This document shows positions 11,294-22,300 of a stretch of 64,000 nucleotides of DNA, piece after piece; position 1 is the first letter of the stretch; every line of letters starts with the position of its first letter. The stretch spans positions 62,001 through 126,000 of the forward strand of contig QPMI01000445.1 in assembly GCA_004431415.1 (NCBI GenBank), in the 5' to 3' direction. The DNA is from Cyanophora paradoxa. Taxonomy: Eukaryota; Glaucocystophyceae; Cyanophorales; Cyanophoraceae. A program made the translations under genes and the position numbers. The notes beneath the pieces are model-generated. The model did no database searches. It worked only from the letters and a program-made list of their open reading frames with translations, and was not told the origin of the DNA.

Positions 11294-12272
11294 CTAGAGC
11301 TTGGCCGCGCCGACGGCCCTGCCGCCCTGGTCGGCGCCCTTCGCCGCGTCCTCCCCCTCGCTCTCCTCGCTGGAAGAGAGGACGGCGGCGCCGCCGCCGG
11401 CGGCCTTGGCGCGCTCGACGGCGCGCGCGTGCTTCTTCTTCCAGTCCAGCAGCTTCTTGAACTCGTCGTAGTGCTGCTTCCTGTGCGTCTTGAACTCCTT
11501 CTCGTGCTCCGCTGCTCGGCGCGCGGTCAGCCGCCTGCGGGCCCGGTGGCGCCGGCATCTTTCCCCGCGCTGCGCGCACGCGAGTGCTTGTGGTCCTCCT
11601 CATCGTCGTCGTCGCCCGGCGCAGAGTCGCGGTCCATGCTGTCCCGGCTGCTGCGCCGCCCCGCCCCAGCCGCCACCCGCCGCGAGGACGAGGCCTCGCC
11701 GCCCGAATCCTCCTCCCACTCGCTGATTCCGGCCTTCTTCCCCCTCGCTTCCGCCTTCCCGACGGCTTCGTGCAGCGCGTCGAAGCTGGGAGGAGGGTTA
11801 GCCCTGTGCACGTCGCGCGAAGCGCGAAGGAAGCTCCGCACAGCTTCGCGTTCGCAGATTCAGCGGCCTCGCGCGGTGACCGCGGCGAGTGCTGGTGTTC
11901 GTCGTCGGCGGGATGGTCCGCATGATGCTGCGAGTCGATCTGCATCCCGTCTGCGCGCGCGTCAGCGACTCCCGCGCGTGCGCGAGCTCCGGCACGCCCA
12001 CCGATCCCTTCGTCGTCGAGCGGTCGCGTGCCGTCGAGGGTGTGGAACGGCGTCTTTGGCTCGTCGATCTTCGCGTACTGGCCGCGCTCAAGGTCGTGCG
12101 CAGCGATTGTCTCCTCGTCCCACACGAGGCCCTTGCGCGGACGCCTGCGAGCGCGTAAGGGCGGAGCGCATGCGGCGTGGGCCTCATCTTCCGGAATAAG
12201 GATGTATGCTCACTTGGCTGCGACGTCCGAGGTGCTGTGCTTGAGGATCGGCCTTACCGCGCCGTGGTCCAT
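11294..12272 (-). CDS. Protein phosphatase 1 inhibitor 2 (IPP-2) homologue
   Basis: About 220 residues in four or more exons. All three PP1 contact regions of inhibitor-2 are present: an N-terminal SILK-like motif RPILKHSTS, a central KRPRKGLVWDEETI followed by YAKIDEPKTPFHTLDG (the KxxxWDE and KIDEPxTPY signature with the GSK3-type phosphothreonine context), and the C-terminal helix motif HRKQHYDEFKKLL matching HYNE. Acidic and serine-rich linkers lie between. It begins MDHGAVRPILK at 12272 and ends VGAAKL with TAG at 11294-11296. It binds and restrains the catalytic subunit of protein phosphatase 1 in cytosol and nucleus. Exon joins were confirmed in frame at SDVAAK|RPRKG and DEEHQHSPR|FDALHE-type boundaries. 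The start is 153 bp from that of the divergent peroxidase gene. Confidence 0.9.
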
Positions 12273-12425
12273 CGACTGGCTACGAGAGAGCGTTTTCGCC
12301 TGCTCTGCGGGCATTGATGCCGGTCTTGGGAAATGCACATGGTGCTCGGAGCTCGCGCTGCTGCCGTGCGCGCTTGTTTCCATTTCGGCCCCGGGTACGT
12401 GCAGTTCTACTCGTTCACAGCGACC

Positions 12426-14334
12426 ATGTTCCGCTCCGGTAACTGCGGGCCCCCGACCCTAGCCGAGCCCTAGCGAGGCCATAGCACGTCAGTGCTGATC
12501 TTTTCACGCGCCCAGCCTTCTTCCGGGCCGCGGCCGCTGGTGCGCGCCAGTACACCACCGCCGCCGGCGCCAAGCCCGCGTCGAATGTTTCTCGGCGGAT
12601 CATTGCTGCCGGCGTTCTCGGCGGGGCTGCGATCCTCGCTGCGAACAACCAGGCGAGCTATTAGTTGCCGAAGGGTTGCACGGGCGTTGGCTCACCGTCG
12701 CCGGCGGGCAGACCGCCGTGGCGCACGCCGATGTGCCCGACTTTCTCGCTCCGATGCTCCCCGAGTTCGTGGTGTCCATGTTCGCCTCGAAGGTTCGTCG
12801 CGGCGCCCCTGCGCGACGCCCGATGGAAACGCGAATGTCGCCCGCGCGCGGGGCGCCCCGCTGACTGCGTAACGCGCGCCCAGAACATCGAGGACGTGAA
12901 GAAGGCCATCGCCGGTGCGCCCCGCCGCCCCCGCCGTCGCCGCCCCCGCGCGCGGGCGTCGGGCGGGCGGCCGATTCGGGCGGCGGGGCAGCGACGCTGG
13001 AGGACCCGGCGTGGGACGACGGCTCGTGGGGCCCGACCTACGTGCGCCTCGCGTGGCACCTCTCCGGCACCTTCGACAAGAAGGACGGCTCCGGCGGCTC
13101 CGCCGGCGGTGCGTTACGCGCAGCCCCCGGCGGACCCGCGGCCCCGCCCTCCGCTGACCCGCGCGCCGCCCGCACAGGCCGCATCCGCCACAGCCCCGAG
13201 GCGAGCCGGCCCGGTCGCGCCTCGCCGCGCCAGCCGGCGGGGCGCCCCTGACACGCGCGCGCGCGGGCGCAGGCGGCGTGGGGCGCGAACAAGGGCCTGC
13301 AGCACGCCCGCGCCCGCCTCGAGTCCGTCAAGGCCAAGGTCCGCACGCCCCGCCCCCCCCGCGCCGGGCTCGGGTCGAGCGGGCGCGCGGCGGGGCGGCA
13401 GTACCCCTGGATGAGCTACGCGGACCTGTACACCCTCGCCGGCGCCGTGGCCGTCGAGGCCATGGGCGGGCCCGCCATCCCCTGGCGCCAGGGCCGCTCC
13501 GACGACGTGCGCCGCGCGGCCCCTCTCGCCCCGCCCCGCGCCCCCGGGCCCACGCCGGCGCAGGCGGACGGCTCGCGGTCGCCGCCGGACGGGCGCCTGC
13601 CGGACGCCTCGAAGGAGCAGTCGCACGTGCGCCAGATCTTCTACCGCATGGGCTTCAACGACCGCGAGATCGGTGCCCCGCCCCGCCCCGCCCCGCCCCG
13701 CCCCGCCCGGCGCCCCGCACCCCCCGGGGACCCGCCCTGAGCTGGCCGCGGGCAGTCGCGCTGCTGGGCGCGCACTCGCTGGGCCGCTGCCACGTCGAGA
13801 ACTCGGGCTACACGGGCCCCTGGACCCGCGCCCCCACCACCTTCTCCAACGGCGCGCCCGCCCCCCGCCGCCCGCCCCCGCTTACGGCCCCGCCCCCGCC
13901 CTGCTGACGGGCCGCCTCGGCTCGCGCGGGCGCAGAGTACTACAAGGAGCTGCTGAAGCAGAAGTGGCAGAAGAAGAAGTGGGGCGGCCCGCTGCAGTAC
14001 GAGGACAAGGCGACGGGCGACCTGATGATGACCCCCGCCGACCTCGCCCTCATCAACGACAAGGAGTTCAAGAAGTTCGTCGACCTTTACGCCAAGGTCT
14101 GCCCCGCCCCTGCGCCCCGAGATGGCAACGCCCCGGCCCGGATTCGAGCCGGGGCCCGGCCGGGCCCGCGGCGCAGGACGAGAAGGTCTTCTTCGCGGAC
14201 TTCGCCGCCGCCTTCGCCAAGCTCCTCGTGCGTACCCCCGGGGCGGGGGCCGCCGGGGCGGGGCGGGGCGGGGCGGGCGGCGCCGACTCCCGCGGCAGGA
14301 GCTCGGCGTGGCGTTCCCCGAGGTCAAGGCCTAG
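12426..14334 (+). CDS. Cytochrome c peroxidase-like haem peroxidase (APX-CcP family), mitochondrial
   Basis: About 330 residues in thirteen exons. The N-terminus [17 protein letters not shown] is a basic amphipathic mitochondrial presequence, followed by [18 protein letters not shown], a hydrophobic sorting segment typical of intermembrane-space CcP. Class I peroxidase residues are visible: distal [11 protein letters not shown] (Arg, Trp, His), [41 protein letters not shown], proximal [17 protein letters not shown] (His and the redox-active Trp), and [16 protein letters not shown]...[17 protein letters not shown], the CcP-type C-terminus. It reduces hydrogen peroxide using cytochrome c or ascorbate. 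Exons 12426-12438, 12516-12652, 12712-12792 and 12884-12914 were checked base by base. Donors after 12652 (CAG|GCGAGC), after HSPE and after TTFSN are GC rather than GT. Ends FPEVKA, TAG. Confidence 0.93.
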
Positions 14335-15184
14335 CCGCGGAGCGTCCCCGCCAGGCCAGGCCCTCCATAATACTCCTCTCCCGTATTTTCAGCCAGGACT
14401 CCGAAAAACGCGCGCTTGCCGCGGGAGGAAGGGGGAAGGGGTAGAGCATGCACGTGCCCATGGGCCCTAGCGTGGCTGGCCCAGTGCAAAGTGCCCTGTC
14501 GGGGCCCCGGCCCCGCGGGGCGCGACTGGCAGGGACGGGATCGCCACGGACTGTTTCGTGTGTCGCGGCCGGCCGATCGATATCGTGAACACGAGGCCGG
14601 CGCCAACAAACCGACCAGCCCCCGCCGCCTGTGCCTCGTGCCAGGGCGGCGGCCTAGAGATCCGGATCCCGGACCCAAAACGAGCGAGGCAGGGGCTCGA
14701 GGGGCGCCCTTGCTCGATATCGACGTCGACGCTTCAAACGGCGGGCTCCGCGACGACGGGGCTAGCCCAGGGAAGCGATTCGCAGCGCCCGATCGCGAGC
14801 TTGCTTGGGTCAACCTCGAGCCCGCAGGGCCGCCGCGCCGCTGCTGATTCCCGTGTACATGTCGCTGGCAAAAGCTCCCGCTTGTGGTACCCGGGCCAGG
14901 CAAACAAGTCAACTTAAATCTGATATTAAAGCACAAACGGACACGGGGAGGTGAGCGCAGAAGGAAACGGGAAGAGAGGCGTAGAAGAGAGTAGATGGTG
15001 GGTTGGCGGAGATCGGTGGCCGGAAAGAGGATGTGCGTTCGGTGGGAGGGAAAGGGAAAGCAAGGGAACGGGGCACAAGAGCCGCGCTGTGCTGACTTTA
15101 GCGCGGAGCCTGCGTGACCGAAAAGAAGGTTAACGAAGGAAGTGGACCGACGCAGACGGGCGAGGCACGCACCATCACCGCTCT
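14335..15184. other. Intergenic region between convergent peroxidase and UNC119 genes
   Basis: 850 bp with no supported gene. It begins with the peroxidase 3' flank. A short open segment at about 14520-14690 (+) contains CFVC and CASC pairs 28 residues apart, but no start, stop context or homologue is recognisable. The stretch 14940-15170 is purine-rich and non-coding in appearance. Confidence 0.5.
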
Positions 15185-15953
15185 CTACTCGTCGCCGCCC
15201 TCGGCGTAGCTATACTCTGCTTTGTTGTGCATGATGAGCTCATCGTTGACGAAGTAGAAAGAGTCGCTTCGTGTCTCAAACGGATGGTCCACCAGCTCGC
15301 GCTCTGCCGCACCAGTGCGTCATGCGATGCGCACAACGGAGCCGCGGGTGCGGCATCCCGCTGCGAGGCCGGACGGTGCGGACGCACTCGCTTCAGGAGT
15401 GAGCTTCGGCATCTGGTAGATTGCTTCCCACGAGTTGGTGCTGTTCGGTATGCAGAAACCAAACTTGAAGTCGTAGCTCTTAAGCAGGCGGTCGCGGAAG
15501 TAGTGCCGCTCAATCATACGGAAGTTCGGCACCGGCTTCGCGCCAACCGAGAACACGAGTCTGCGCGGGGCAATCGATGAGCGTCCGACCATTGGCAGCG
15601 CGTGGCTGGTGGCTCGGGCGCACGTCGTCCCGACCATGTTGAGATCCAAGAAGCTGGCTGGGAAAGTGTACTTGATGCAGCGCACGCTGTCATCCACTTC
15701 GTCCGGAATCGGCTGCGGCGGCGCATTCGGGTCCACCTCCTTGCTCACTTCAAAGATGGTCTTGTTCGTCTCATAGTCGCGAATCTTGAAGGAGACGAAA
15801 TCGATACCGTAGACATTGGCCGCCAGCGGGCACAGGAAAACTGCAGAGGCGCGGTCAGCGGCGGCCGCGCGCGCGTGCGGCTCCACTCTCACATTCGGTC
15901 GGCTTAGTGAAGGTGAGCACGTCCTCCGGCTTTACTTTGGGCGTGGCTGCCAT
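15185..15953 (-). CDS. UNC119-family lipid-binding chaperone
   Basis: About 200 residues in four exons, start [15 protein letters not shown] at 15953. The core reads [17 protein letters not shown], then [39 protein letters not shown] and [20 protein letters not shown], nearly the textbook UNC119 signature; the C-terminus is [14 protein letters not shown]. Introns fall after KPTE, after VGTT and after LTPEA, all with ordinary GT donors and in matching phase. UNC119 is an immunoglobulin-like beta-sandwich related to PDE6-delta that binds N-myristoylated proteins and delivers them to cilia or other membranes with ARL2/ARL3. Its presence fits an organism with flagella, although UNC119 also acts elsewhere. 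Confidence 0.96.
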
Positions 15954-16445
15954 CGTTCTGACCCGCCGCGCGACGAACACAGGTACCCAGCGACAGGTCG
16001 CCCCCCCACCTCCTCTTGCTGAGAACTTTTGCGTCGCTCCCATGTCCTACGGGGGCATTGGGCGCGAGCTGCGCAGCCAGTGCAGCGCCCCGACGTCGTT
16101 GGCGTGGTCTGTCCAGGCGCCGCCGCTCGGTCCCCGTGCGCGGCGCCGCTGGACGTTCGTGCAGCTCCCGGGCTGCTCTGCATCAACGCGGCTGCGCGGA
16201 TCTCTCTGCGTACGCCACCCAACGCGAAGCCGGCGGCGCGAGTCTGCGATTCCGTGCGTAGCGCCCCCCAGTTGCCATCTTGCCGCGAACGACGGCGCCT
16301 CAGATCCGCTCTGAACGCACGCGATTCGTCCTCTCGAAGCGATCCGCCACCGGAGCGCGTGCCGGAGGAGAAGCCGGTGCCGACATCCCGCACAGGGCGC
16401 CCGCACGCCCCGTCGCGGGCCGACGGCGCGGCAGGCGCGGCACAG
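15954..16445. promoter_or_regulatory. Region between divergent UNC119 and TilS genes
   Basis: About 490 bp. It must hold the UNC119 promoter and the missing first exon(s) of the TilS gene. An open plus-strand stretch from the ATG at 16040 (MSYGGIGRELRSQCS...) could be the leader exon, but the join could not be proved. Confidence 0.35.
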
Positions 16446-17625
16446 GGCGATCGCGGAGGTGGACACGTTCCTGGCGGAGCGGCACGCGCCGGGGCGGCCG
16501 GTGCTGCTGGCGCTCTCCGGCGGGCCCGACTCGCTCGCCCTCTTCCACGCGCTGCGGCTCTCGGAGGCGATGCGGCGCGGCCGCCTTGAGCTCGTCTGCG
16601 GCCACTTCGACCACGGCTGGCGCGCCGAGAGCGCCGCCGAGGCCGCCGCCGTCGCCGCCGCCTGCGCCGCCTTCGGCCTGCGCTGCCGCAGCGCGCGGCT
16701 GCCGGGGCCGCCGCCGGCGCGGGACGCGGAGCGGGCGGCGCGGGAGGCGCGGTACGCGGCGCTGCGGGGCTGGGCGGCGGAGGAGGGCGCGCAGGCCGTC
16801 CTTGTTGCCCACCAGGCCGACGAGCAGGCGCCCGCCCCGCACCGCCCCGCACCCCGCCCTCGCACGGGGGCCGACGGGGCGGTGCGGGGGCGCAGGCTGA
16901 GACGGTGCTGAAGCGGCTGCTGGAGGGGGCCGACCTCTCCCGCATCTCCGGCATGGCCCCCGAGGCGCCCTTCCCCTTCCCCGCCCCGCCCGGCGCGCCC
17001 CCCGCCCCGCCCCTCTGGCGGCCCCTCCTCGCCGTCCCCAAGGCCGAGCTGGAGGCCTTCCTGGTCGCCGTGCGGGCGGCCCTGCCCGAGCCGCTGCGGG
17101 CGCACGCGGCGCCGGCGGAGGACCCGAGCAACGCCGACCCGCGGTACCTGCGGGCGCGCATGCGGGCCGCCCTCCTCCCGCTCCTCTCCGACGCCTTCGG
17201 CAAGCGCGTCTCCCGCCCCCTCGCCCTCGCCGCCGCGCGCTCCCGGGAGCTCGCCGAGTACCTGGAGGCGCGGGCGGCGCCCTACGCCGCCCGCGCCGCG
17301 CCCCTCCCCGGGGCGGCCTCCGGGCGGACCTCGCGGGGCTCCCTCCCCCCACCCCCTCGAGGCCCGCGCGCTGCTCCGCGCCCTCTGCGCGGCCGCCGGG
17401 GCCCGTCCCTCCCGCGAGGCCCTCGCCGCCGCCGCCGCCGCCCTCTGCGCCCCGCCCGCCCCGGGCCGCGGCGGGGCCCGCCGCTTCGACGCCGGCGCCG
17501 GCTTCCTCCTCCTCGTCCGCCCCGGCCACCTCTCCCTCGAGCCCCCGCCGCGCGGCGCCGGCGACGAGGGCGGCGGCAGCGCTGCTGGTAGCTGCACCGA
17601 CTCTAGTGGTAGTTGGTTATATTAA
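16446..17625 (+). CDS. tilS: tRNA(Ile)-lysidine synthase, organellar (TilS), N-terminus unresolved
   Basis: PP-loop ATPase domain with the pyrophosphate-binding motif LALSGGPDSLALFHALRL, then CGHFDHGWRAESAAEAA, EREAR-type sequence AREARYAALRGWA, LVAHQADEQ|AETVLKRLLEGAD and ISGM, all hallmarks of TilS. The enzyme converts C34 of tRNA-Ile(CAU) to lysidine so that it reads AUA; eukaryotes use it only in organelles, so a plastid (or mitochondrial) product is inferred. An intron interrupts DEQ|AET. The C-terminal part contains EDPSNADPRYLRARMRAAL, which is the usual SN.....R.R.R element. After about 17300 the coding frame changes (see findings) and continues LEARALLRALCAAAGAR to SGSWLY, TAA at 17623-17625. 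The transit peptide lies in an unassigned upstream exon. Confidence 0.85.
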
Positions 17626-18194
17626 TCTTATAATTATGCAGCTAAACTAGTACACTGAAGTAGACCTCGACGCACGTGGACGCACGTGGCATACAGTGGT
17701 ATCTACCGACGCAACTCGCCGAGTCGTACCGGTACCGACTCACCACCGACTCGAGTACCGATCGCGAGGACCATCCCGCATGCAGAGGCGAGCGGCGACT
17801 CGCGGCGGGCATGTTGCCCGAGAAGCACTTTAGCTAGCGGCGCCTAGCGCTCGACCGGATGGCCCAGTGGGCCCGGATCCGGAGCTCCCGAGTCGAATCG
17901 GACCCCGGGCTCTCGAGTTGAAGTCACTCTTCGGGGGGTACCGTCGACTTTCAAACGTGGTGGTTTTCAGAAGAAGTCGGTTGCGTAAACTGCGCGGCGA
18001 TGAGAGACTGAGCGCGCGGACGCTTAGCATGGACTCGAGAAGGTGCGAAGAGCTAGCTCGCAGCACCGCGCGCCTAACTGCCGCGGCGTCGGTGTACGTT
18101 ACCGTTGAGCCGCTGAGTCCTCCTGTCACAACGCAGGCTAGCGACCTCGAGCGGGCTCCGGCAGCCTAGTTCGCGGGTCAGCACGAAGGGAGAG
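17626..18194. other. Intergenic spacer before kinesin gene
   Basis: 570 bp between two plus-strand genes. It contains GTACC- and CGACTC-rich sequence, with no open frame of coding character. It presumably holds the TilS 3' flank and the kinesin promoter. Confidence 0.5.
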
Positions 18195-21100
18195 ATGCTA
18201 GCGGGGCCGAAGAGGTGCTGGAGCGAGCGCCCCGCCCCGCCAGCCTGGGGCGCTTCACTGAGGGAAGCGCGCAGATCGCCCGCGGCGGCGCCGGCCCCCG
18301 AGGCCAAGCGCAAGCCCGGTGTCAGCCCTGGGAGGCCCAAATCTCGGCAGCAGGAGCCGGAGTGCGCCTCGCCCGTGCTCGGATCTAGCCTGCACGCCCC
18401 GGAGGCCCCGCCGGCGATATCGATGCAGCCGCTCGGCGGCGCCACGTGCACCCTCGGCAGCTCGCTCGCGGCCAGCGCGCTCAGCACCAGCGCCGCTCTA
18501 AACACGAGCGCCCTGAACACGAGCAGCGCGAGCGCCAGCGGGAAGCCGGAGGACCGCATCCGCGTCAGCCTGCGCGTGCGGCCGCTGACGGAGGCCGAGA
18601 TGGGGCGGGCTGTCGTGATCAAGACGGAGGGCGGCCCGAACGAGCTGCAGTTCGACATGCTGGCGTGCACCTACGTCGACCGCTGCAAGACCTTCACAGC
18701 GGACCAGGTCCGCCTGCAGTCCCGCCGGGCCGCTCCCGAGTGACGCGGGGCCCTCCCCGCCCCCCAGGTCTTCAGGGAGCACGCGAGCCAGGAGCACGTG
18801 TACAACTCGATCGCGCGCGGCTGCGTCTCCGACTTCGTGCGCGGCTACGACAGCCTCCTCATCGCCTACGGGCAGACCGGCACCGGTGCGCGCCCCCGCC
18901 GCCCGCGCGCCGCCCTCACGTCCTCCTGCCCGCCGACGCCGCGCCGCGCACCGGCGCAGGCAAGACGTACACGGTGGTGGGGAACAACACGTCGAACCGG
19001 GAGGACCCGAAGCGCGGGCTGCTGCCGCGCGCCGCCGACCAGGCGCGCGCCGCCCCGCGCCGCCCCCCGCCCTGCCCCGCGCCGCCCCCGCCCTGCCCGC
19101 GCCGCGCTCGCTCTGAGCGCCCGGGGGCAGATTTTCACGGAGCTGAACAGCGAGGAGGACGAGTGGGCGTATATCGTGTCGATGAACATGTTCCAGGCCC
19201 GCCGCGCCGGCCCCTGCCCCTGCCCCGCTTGGATCGCGCGGCGACCTCGCGCGCGCGCGCAGATCTACAAGGAGCAGATCTTCGACATGCTCGGCGGGCC
19301 GAGCGGGGCGCCCCACGCGGCGGCCGACAAGCTCGACATCCGCGGTGCGCCGGCCCCGCCCCGCCCCGCCCCGCCCCGCCGGCGCCGGCGCCGGGCCTCA
19401 CCGGGGTGGCCGGCGCCGCAGAAGACTCGGCGCAGGGCGTGTACGTCGAGGGCCTCTCCGAGGTCCGGCCCCCTGCCTCCCCGCCCCTTTCCCGGCGCCG
19501 GGGCCGGGGCCCACCAGGGCGGGGGCGGGGCAGCACGCGGTGGCGCGGCCGATCGACCTGCTGCGGAAGCTGAAGGAGGGCATGGAGCGCCGCAGCGAGC
19601 GCGACACCAAGTCGGTCAGCGCGCCCGCCCCCGCCCGGCCCCCCTCGGAATCCCCCCCGGCCCAAGCTCCCTCCCCTCCCTCCCTTCAGAACGCGCACTC
19701 GTCGCGCTCGCACGCGGTGACGGTGATCACGCTGCGGCGGTGGCGCAAGGCGGAGGCGGCGGAGGCCGGGGCGGCGGCGGTGGTGGTCAGCCGCCTGTGC
19801 GTGGTGGACATGGCGGGGAGCGAGAACGTGAAGAAGAGCGGGGTGCGGGCGGAGGGGATGGAGGAGGCGAAGCAGATCAACCTCTCGATCTACACGCTGG
19901 GGAACGTCATCGAGAGCCTCGTGCGGCAGTCGCCCCACGTCCCCTACCGCGAGTCAAGGCTCACCCGCTTCCTCGAGGTGCCCCGCCCCTCCCCTCTCGC
20001 CCGCGCACGCCCCTCACCCGCCCGCCCGCCCGCCCGCCCGCAGCCCTTCCTGGCGCAGTCGGGGAAGGTGAGCGTGGTGGTGACGCTCTCGCCGAGCGCG
20101 ACGGCGTACGAGGAGACGCGCTCCGCCCTTGCCTTCGCGGAGAAGGCCATGCGCGTCCCCACCCGCGCCGTCCAGGTCCGCCCCGCAGGCCCCTCGCCTC
20201 GCCCCGCCCCGGAGGCCTGAACCGCCGGCCGGGGCGGGGGCGGGCGGGGGCAGAACGTGGTGGTGCCGCCCGAGGTCGAGGCGCGGCTGCTGCGGGCGGA
20301 GAACGGGCGCCTGCGCGAGGAGCTGCGGGAGGCGCGGGCCGCCCTCGAGGCCGGCGAGGAGCGCGCGGGGCGGCTGCGGGCGGAGGCGGCGCACCAGCGC
20401 GCGGAGGGCGAGGCGCTGCGGCGGCGGCTCGCGGAGGTCGAGGGCGAGCTCCGCGACAGCGAGGCGAGCGGCAGCACCGTCTTCCGCGGCGGCGCCACCG
20501 CCCCCGTCCCCGCGGGGCACCGCCGGGCCGCAAGCTCCGACTCGGACCGGACGTGCGGGGCGTGCGAGGCGTGGCGGCTGCGGGCGGAGGCGGCGGCGGC
20601 GGAGGCGGAGGCGGCGCGGGGGCGCTGGAGGACGTGGCGGCCCGCCTCGAGCGGCTCCGGCCCCGCGCCGAGGCCGCCGCCGAGGCCGCCGCGGCGGCCG
20701 CGGCCGCGCCGGGGCCTCGCGGAAGCGGGCGTCGGGGCGGGGGCGGAGGAGGGCGGCCCGCGCTCCCGCATGCGCGCGGGGACCCCGGCCGCGGCGGCAT
20801 CGGCGGCATCGGCGGCGCTCGCCTCGGGCAGCGAGGAGGAGGCGGACGGGGGCGAGGAGGAGGAGGGCCCGGCCCAAGCCGCCGCCTCCACCCCGTCCCG
20901 CCGCCGCCGCCGCGCCCCGCCGGGCGTCCGCCGCCGTCCCCGCGGCGCTCCTCGGGGCCCCGGCCGGCGGGGCGGCCGACGCGTGCGGCGCGGTGCTGGG
21001 GGCGCTGGAAGCGGCGGTGGACGGCGTCGAGGCGGCGTGCGGCGAGCTGCGCGGGGCGGCCGGCGAGGCGGCGCGGGCGCGGGCGGCGGAGGCGGAGGCG

Positions 21101-21457
21101 GGGGCGGAGCTGGCGCGCGAGCGGAAGCACACCGAGTACCTCGAGCGCATCGTCCGCATCCAGGTGCCCGCGGCTGGCCCCGCGCCGGCGAGCCGGCCCC
21201 GCTGAGGCGCCCCGCCCCGCGCGCAGGACGACTGGCTGCGGGAGGAGCGGGAGAAGGGGAGGCGGGGGCGGCGGCGCTGGCGGCGGCGCGGGAGGAGGCG
21301 CGTGCGGCGGCGGAGGCGGCGCGGGAGCGGGCGGGGCGGGCGGGGGCGGCGGCGCGGGGGGCGCTGGAGGCCGGGGAGCGGCTCGGGGCGGTGCTCACGG
21401 GCGTCACGGACATCCCCGAGGTCCTCGAGCAGCTCGCCGCCTGCCTCGCCCGCCTCC

Positions 21458-21498
<41 letters not shown>

Positions 21499-22300
21499 GA
21501 GGCCGTCGCGCCCGAGGGCCCAGGTGGATCCAGCGGCAGCCCCGCGCGCCCCGCCGCCCCGGCGGCCCCGGCGCACGCCGCGCCCCGGTTGCACGTCCAC
21601 GTGCAGCGGGTCGCCTCCTCGCCCGCGCTGCCGCCCCCCGCGGCCGCCGGCGCGCCTCCGCGGGCCCGCCGCCCCGCTGCGCGACACTGCCCGCCGCTGC
21701 TGCGGCGGGGCCGCCGGAGCTGCCGGCGCGGCGGCTGCCCCGCGCCGAGTCCGCCGGGGGGGCGAGCTGCGCGGGGGGGGACACGGACGCCGCCTCCGAC
21801 CTCTGCAACCTGGCACGTACCCCTGTCCTCCCCCGCCCACTCCCCCCCACTCCCCCCCCCCTTCTGACAGGCGGGGCAGGGTTCGGAGCGCTCGCTGGAG
21901 GGGAGCCCGGACCCAAGCGGCCTGGCGGCAGGCCACCGGGACGAGCCCGTACCCTTCGCGTGCGTCACCGCGACGGCGCGCGCCCCGCCCCGCTTCGCAC
22001 CGTCTGACCCTCGACGGCGCCCCTCGGCGCAGCTCCTCGCCGGACCGCCGCTTGCTGGTGGCGCCGCTCCCGGGGGGAGCGCGGGGCAGCCCGCGGGTGC
22101 AGCCGTGTGCGCCCCAGGCGGGGGCGCAGGCACCCGCGACGACCCCCGCGCGGGCGGCGGCGGGGGCGCGGGCGCCGCCGGCGACGCCCTCGAGCGCGAG
22201 CCGCGCGGGGGAGATCAGGAGCCGCTACGCCCAGGCCCTCGCCCTCCGCGGGCCCGGCCACGCGCCGGCGCCGGCCGCGCGGCAGCTCCCATTCGCCTGA
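18195..22300 (+). CDS. Kinesin motor protein with N-terminal motor and coiled-coil tail
   Basis: Start MLAGPKRCWSERP at 18195 begins a serine/alanine-rich leader of about 110 residues. The motor domain follows: RIRVSLRVRPLTEAE (beta 1), the P-loop GQTGTGKTYT restored across the intron near 18884-18960, YKEQIFDML, switch I NAHSSRSHAVT, switch II VDMAGSENVKKSG and PYRESRLTRFLE. It ends with YEETRSALAFAEKAMRV, the typical end of the motor. Next is a neck and coiled coil (RLLRAENGRLREELREARA and following heptads), then alanine/glycine-rich and proline-rich low-complexity exons to a final exon ending ARQLPFA. It hydrolyses ATP to move along microtubules. The usual INKSLxxLG of helix alpha 4 is INLSIYTLG here, so the subfamily is unclear. 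Tail exon joins are less certain than those of the motor. Confidence 0.9.

Noticed and set aside
9939-12125. 728-residue open frame on the minus strand
   Set aside because: The first part is a true IPP-2 exon; the rest runs through introns, the IPP-2 3' end and antisense to the Myb/SANT gene.
14130-14170. GGATTCGAGCC resembling a tRNA T arm
   Set aside because: Sits in a peroxidase intron with no D or anticodon arm upstream.
14520-14750. Possible zinc-ribbon peptide with CFVC and CASC
   Set aside because: No start codon, no homologue recognised, short and isolated; likely chance.
18798-22007. 1069-residue open frame in the kinesin locus
   Set aside because: Wrong frame through most exons; the motor motifs require splicing between frames.
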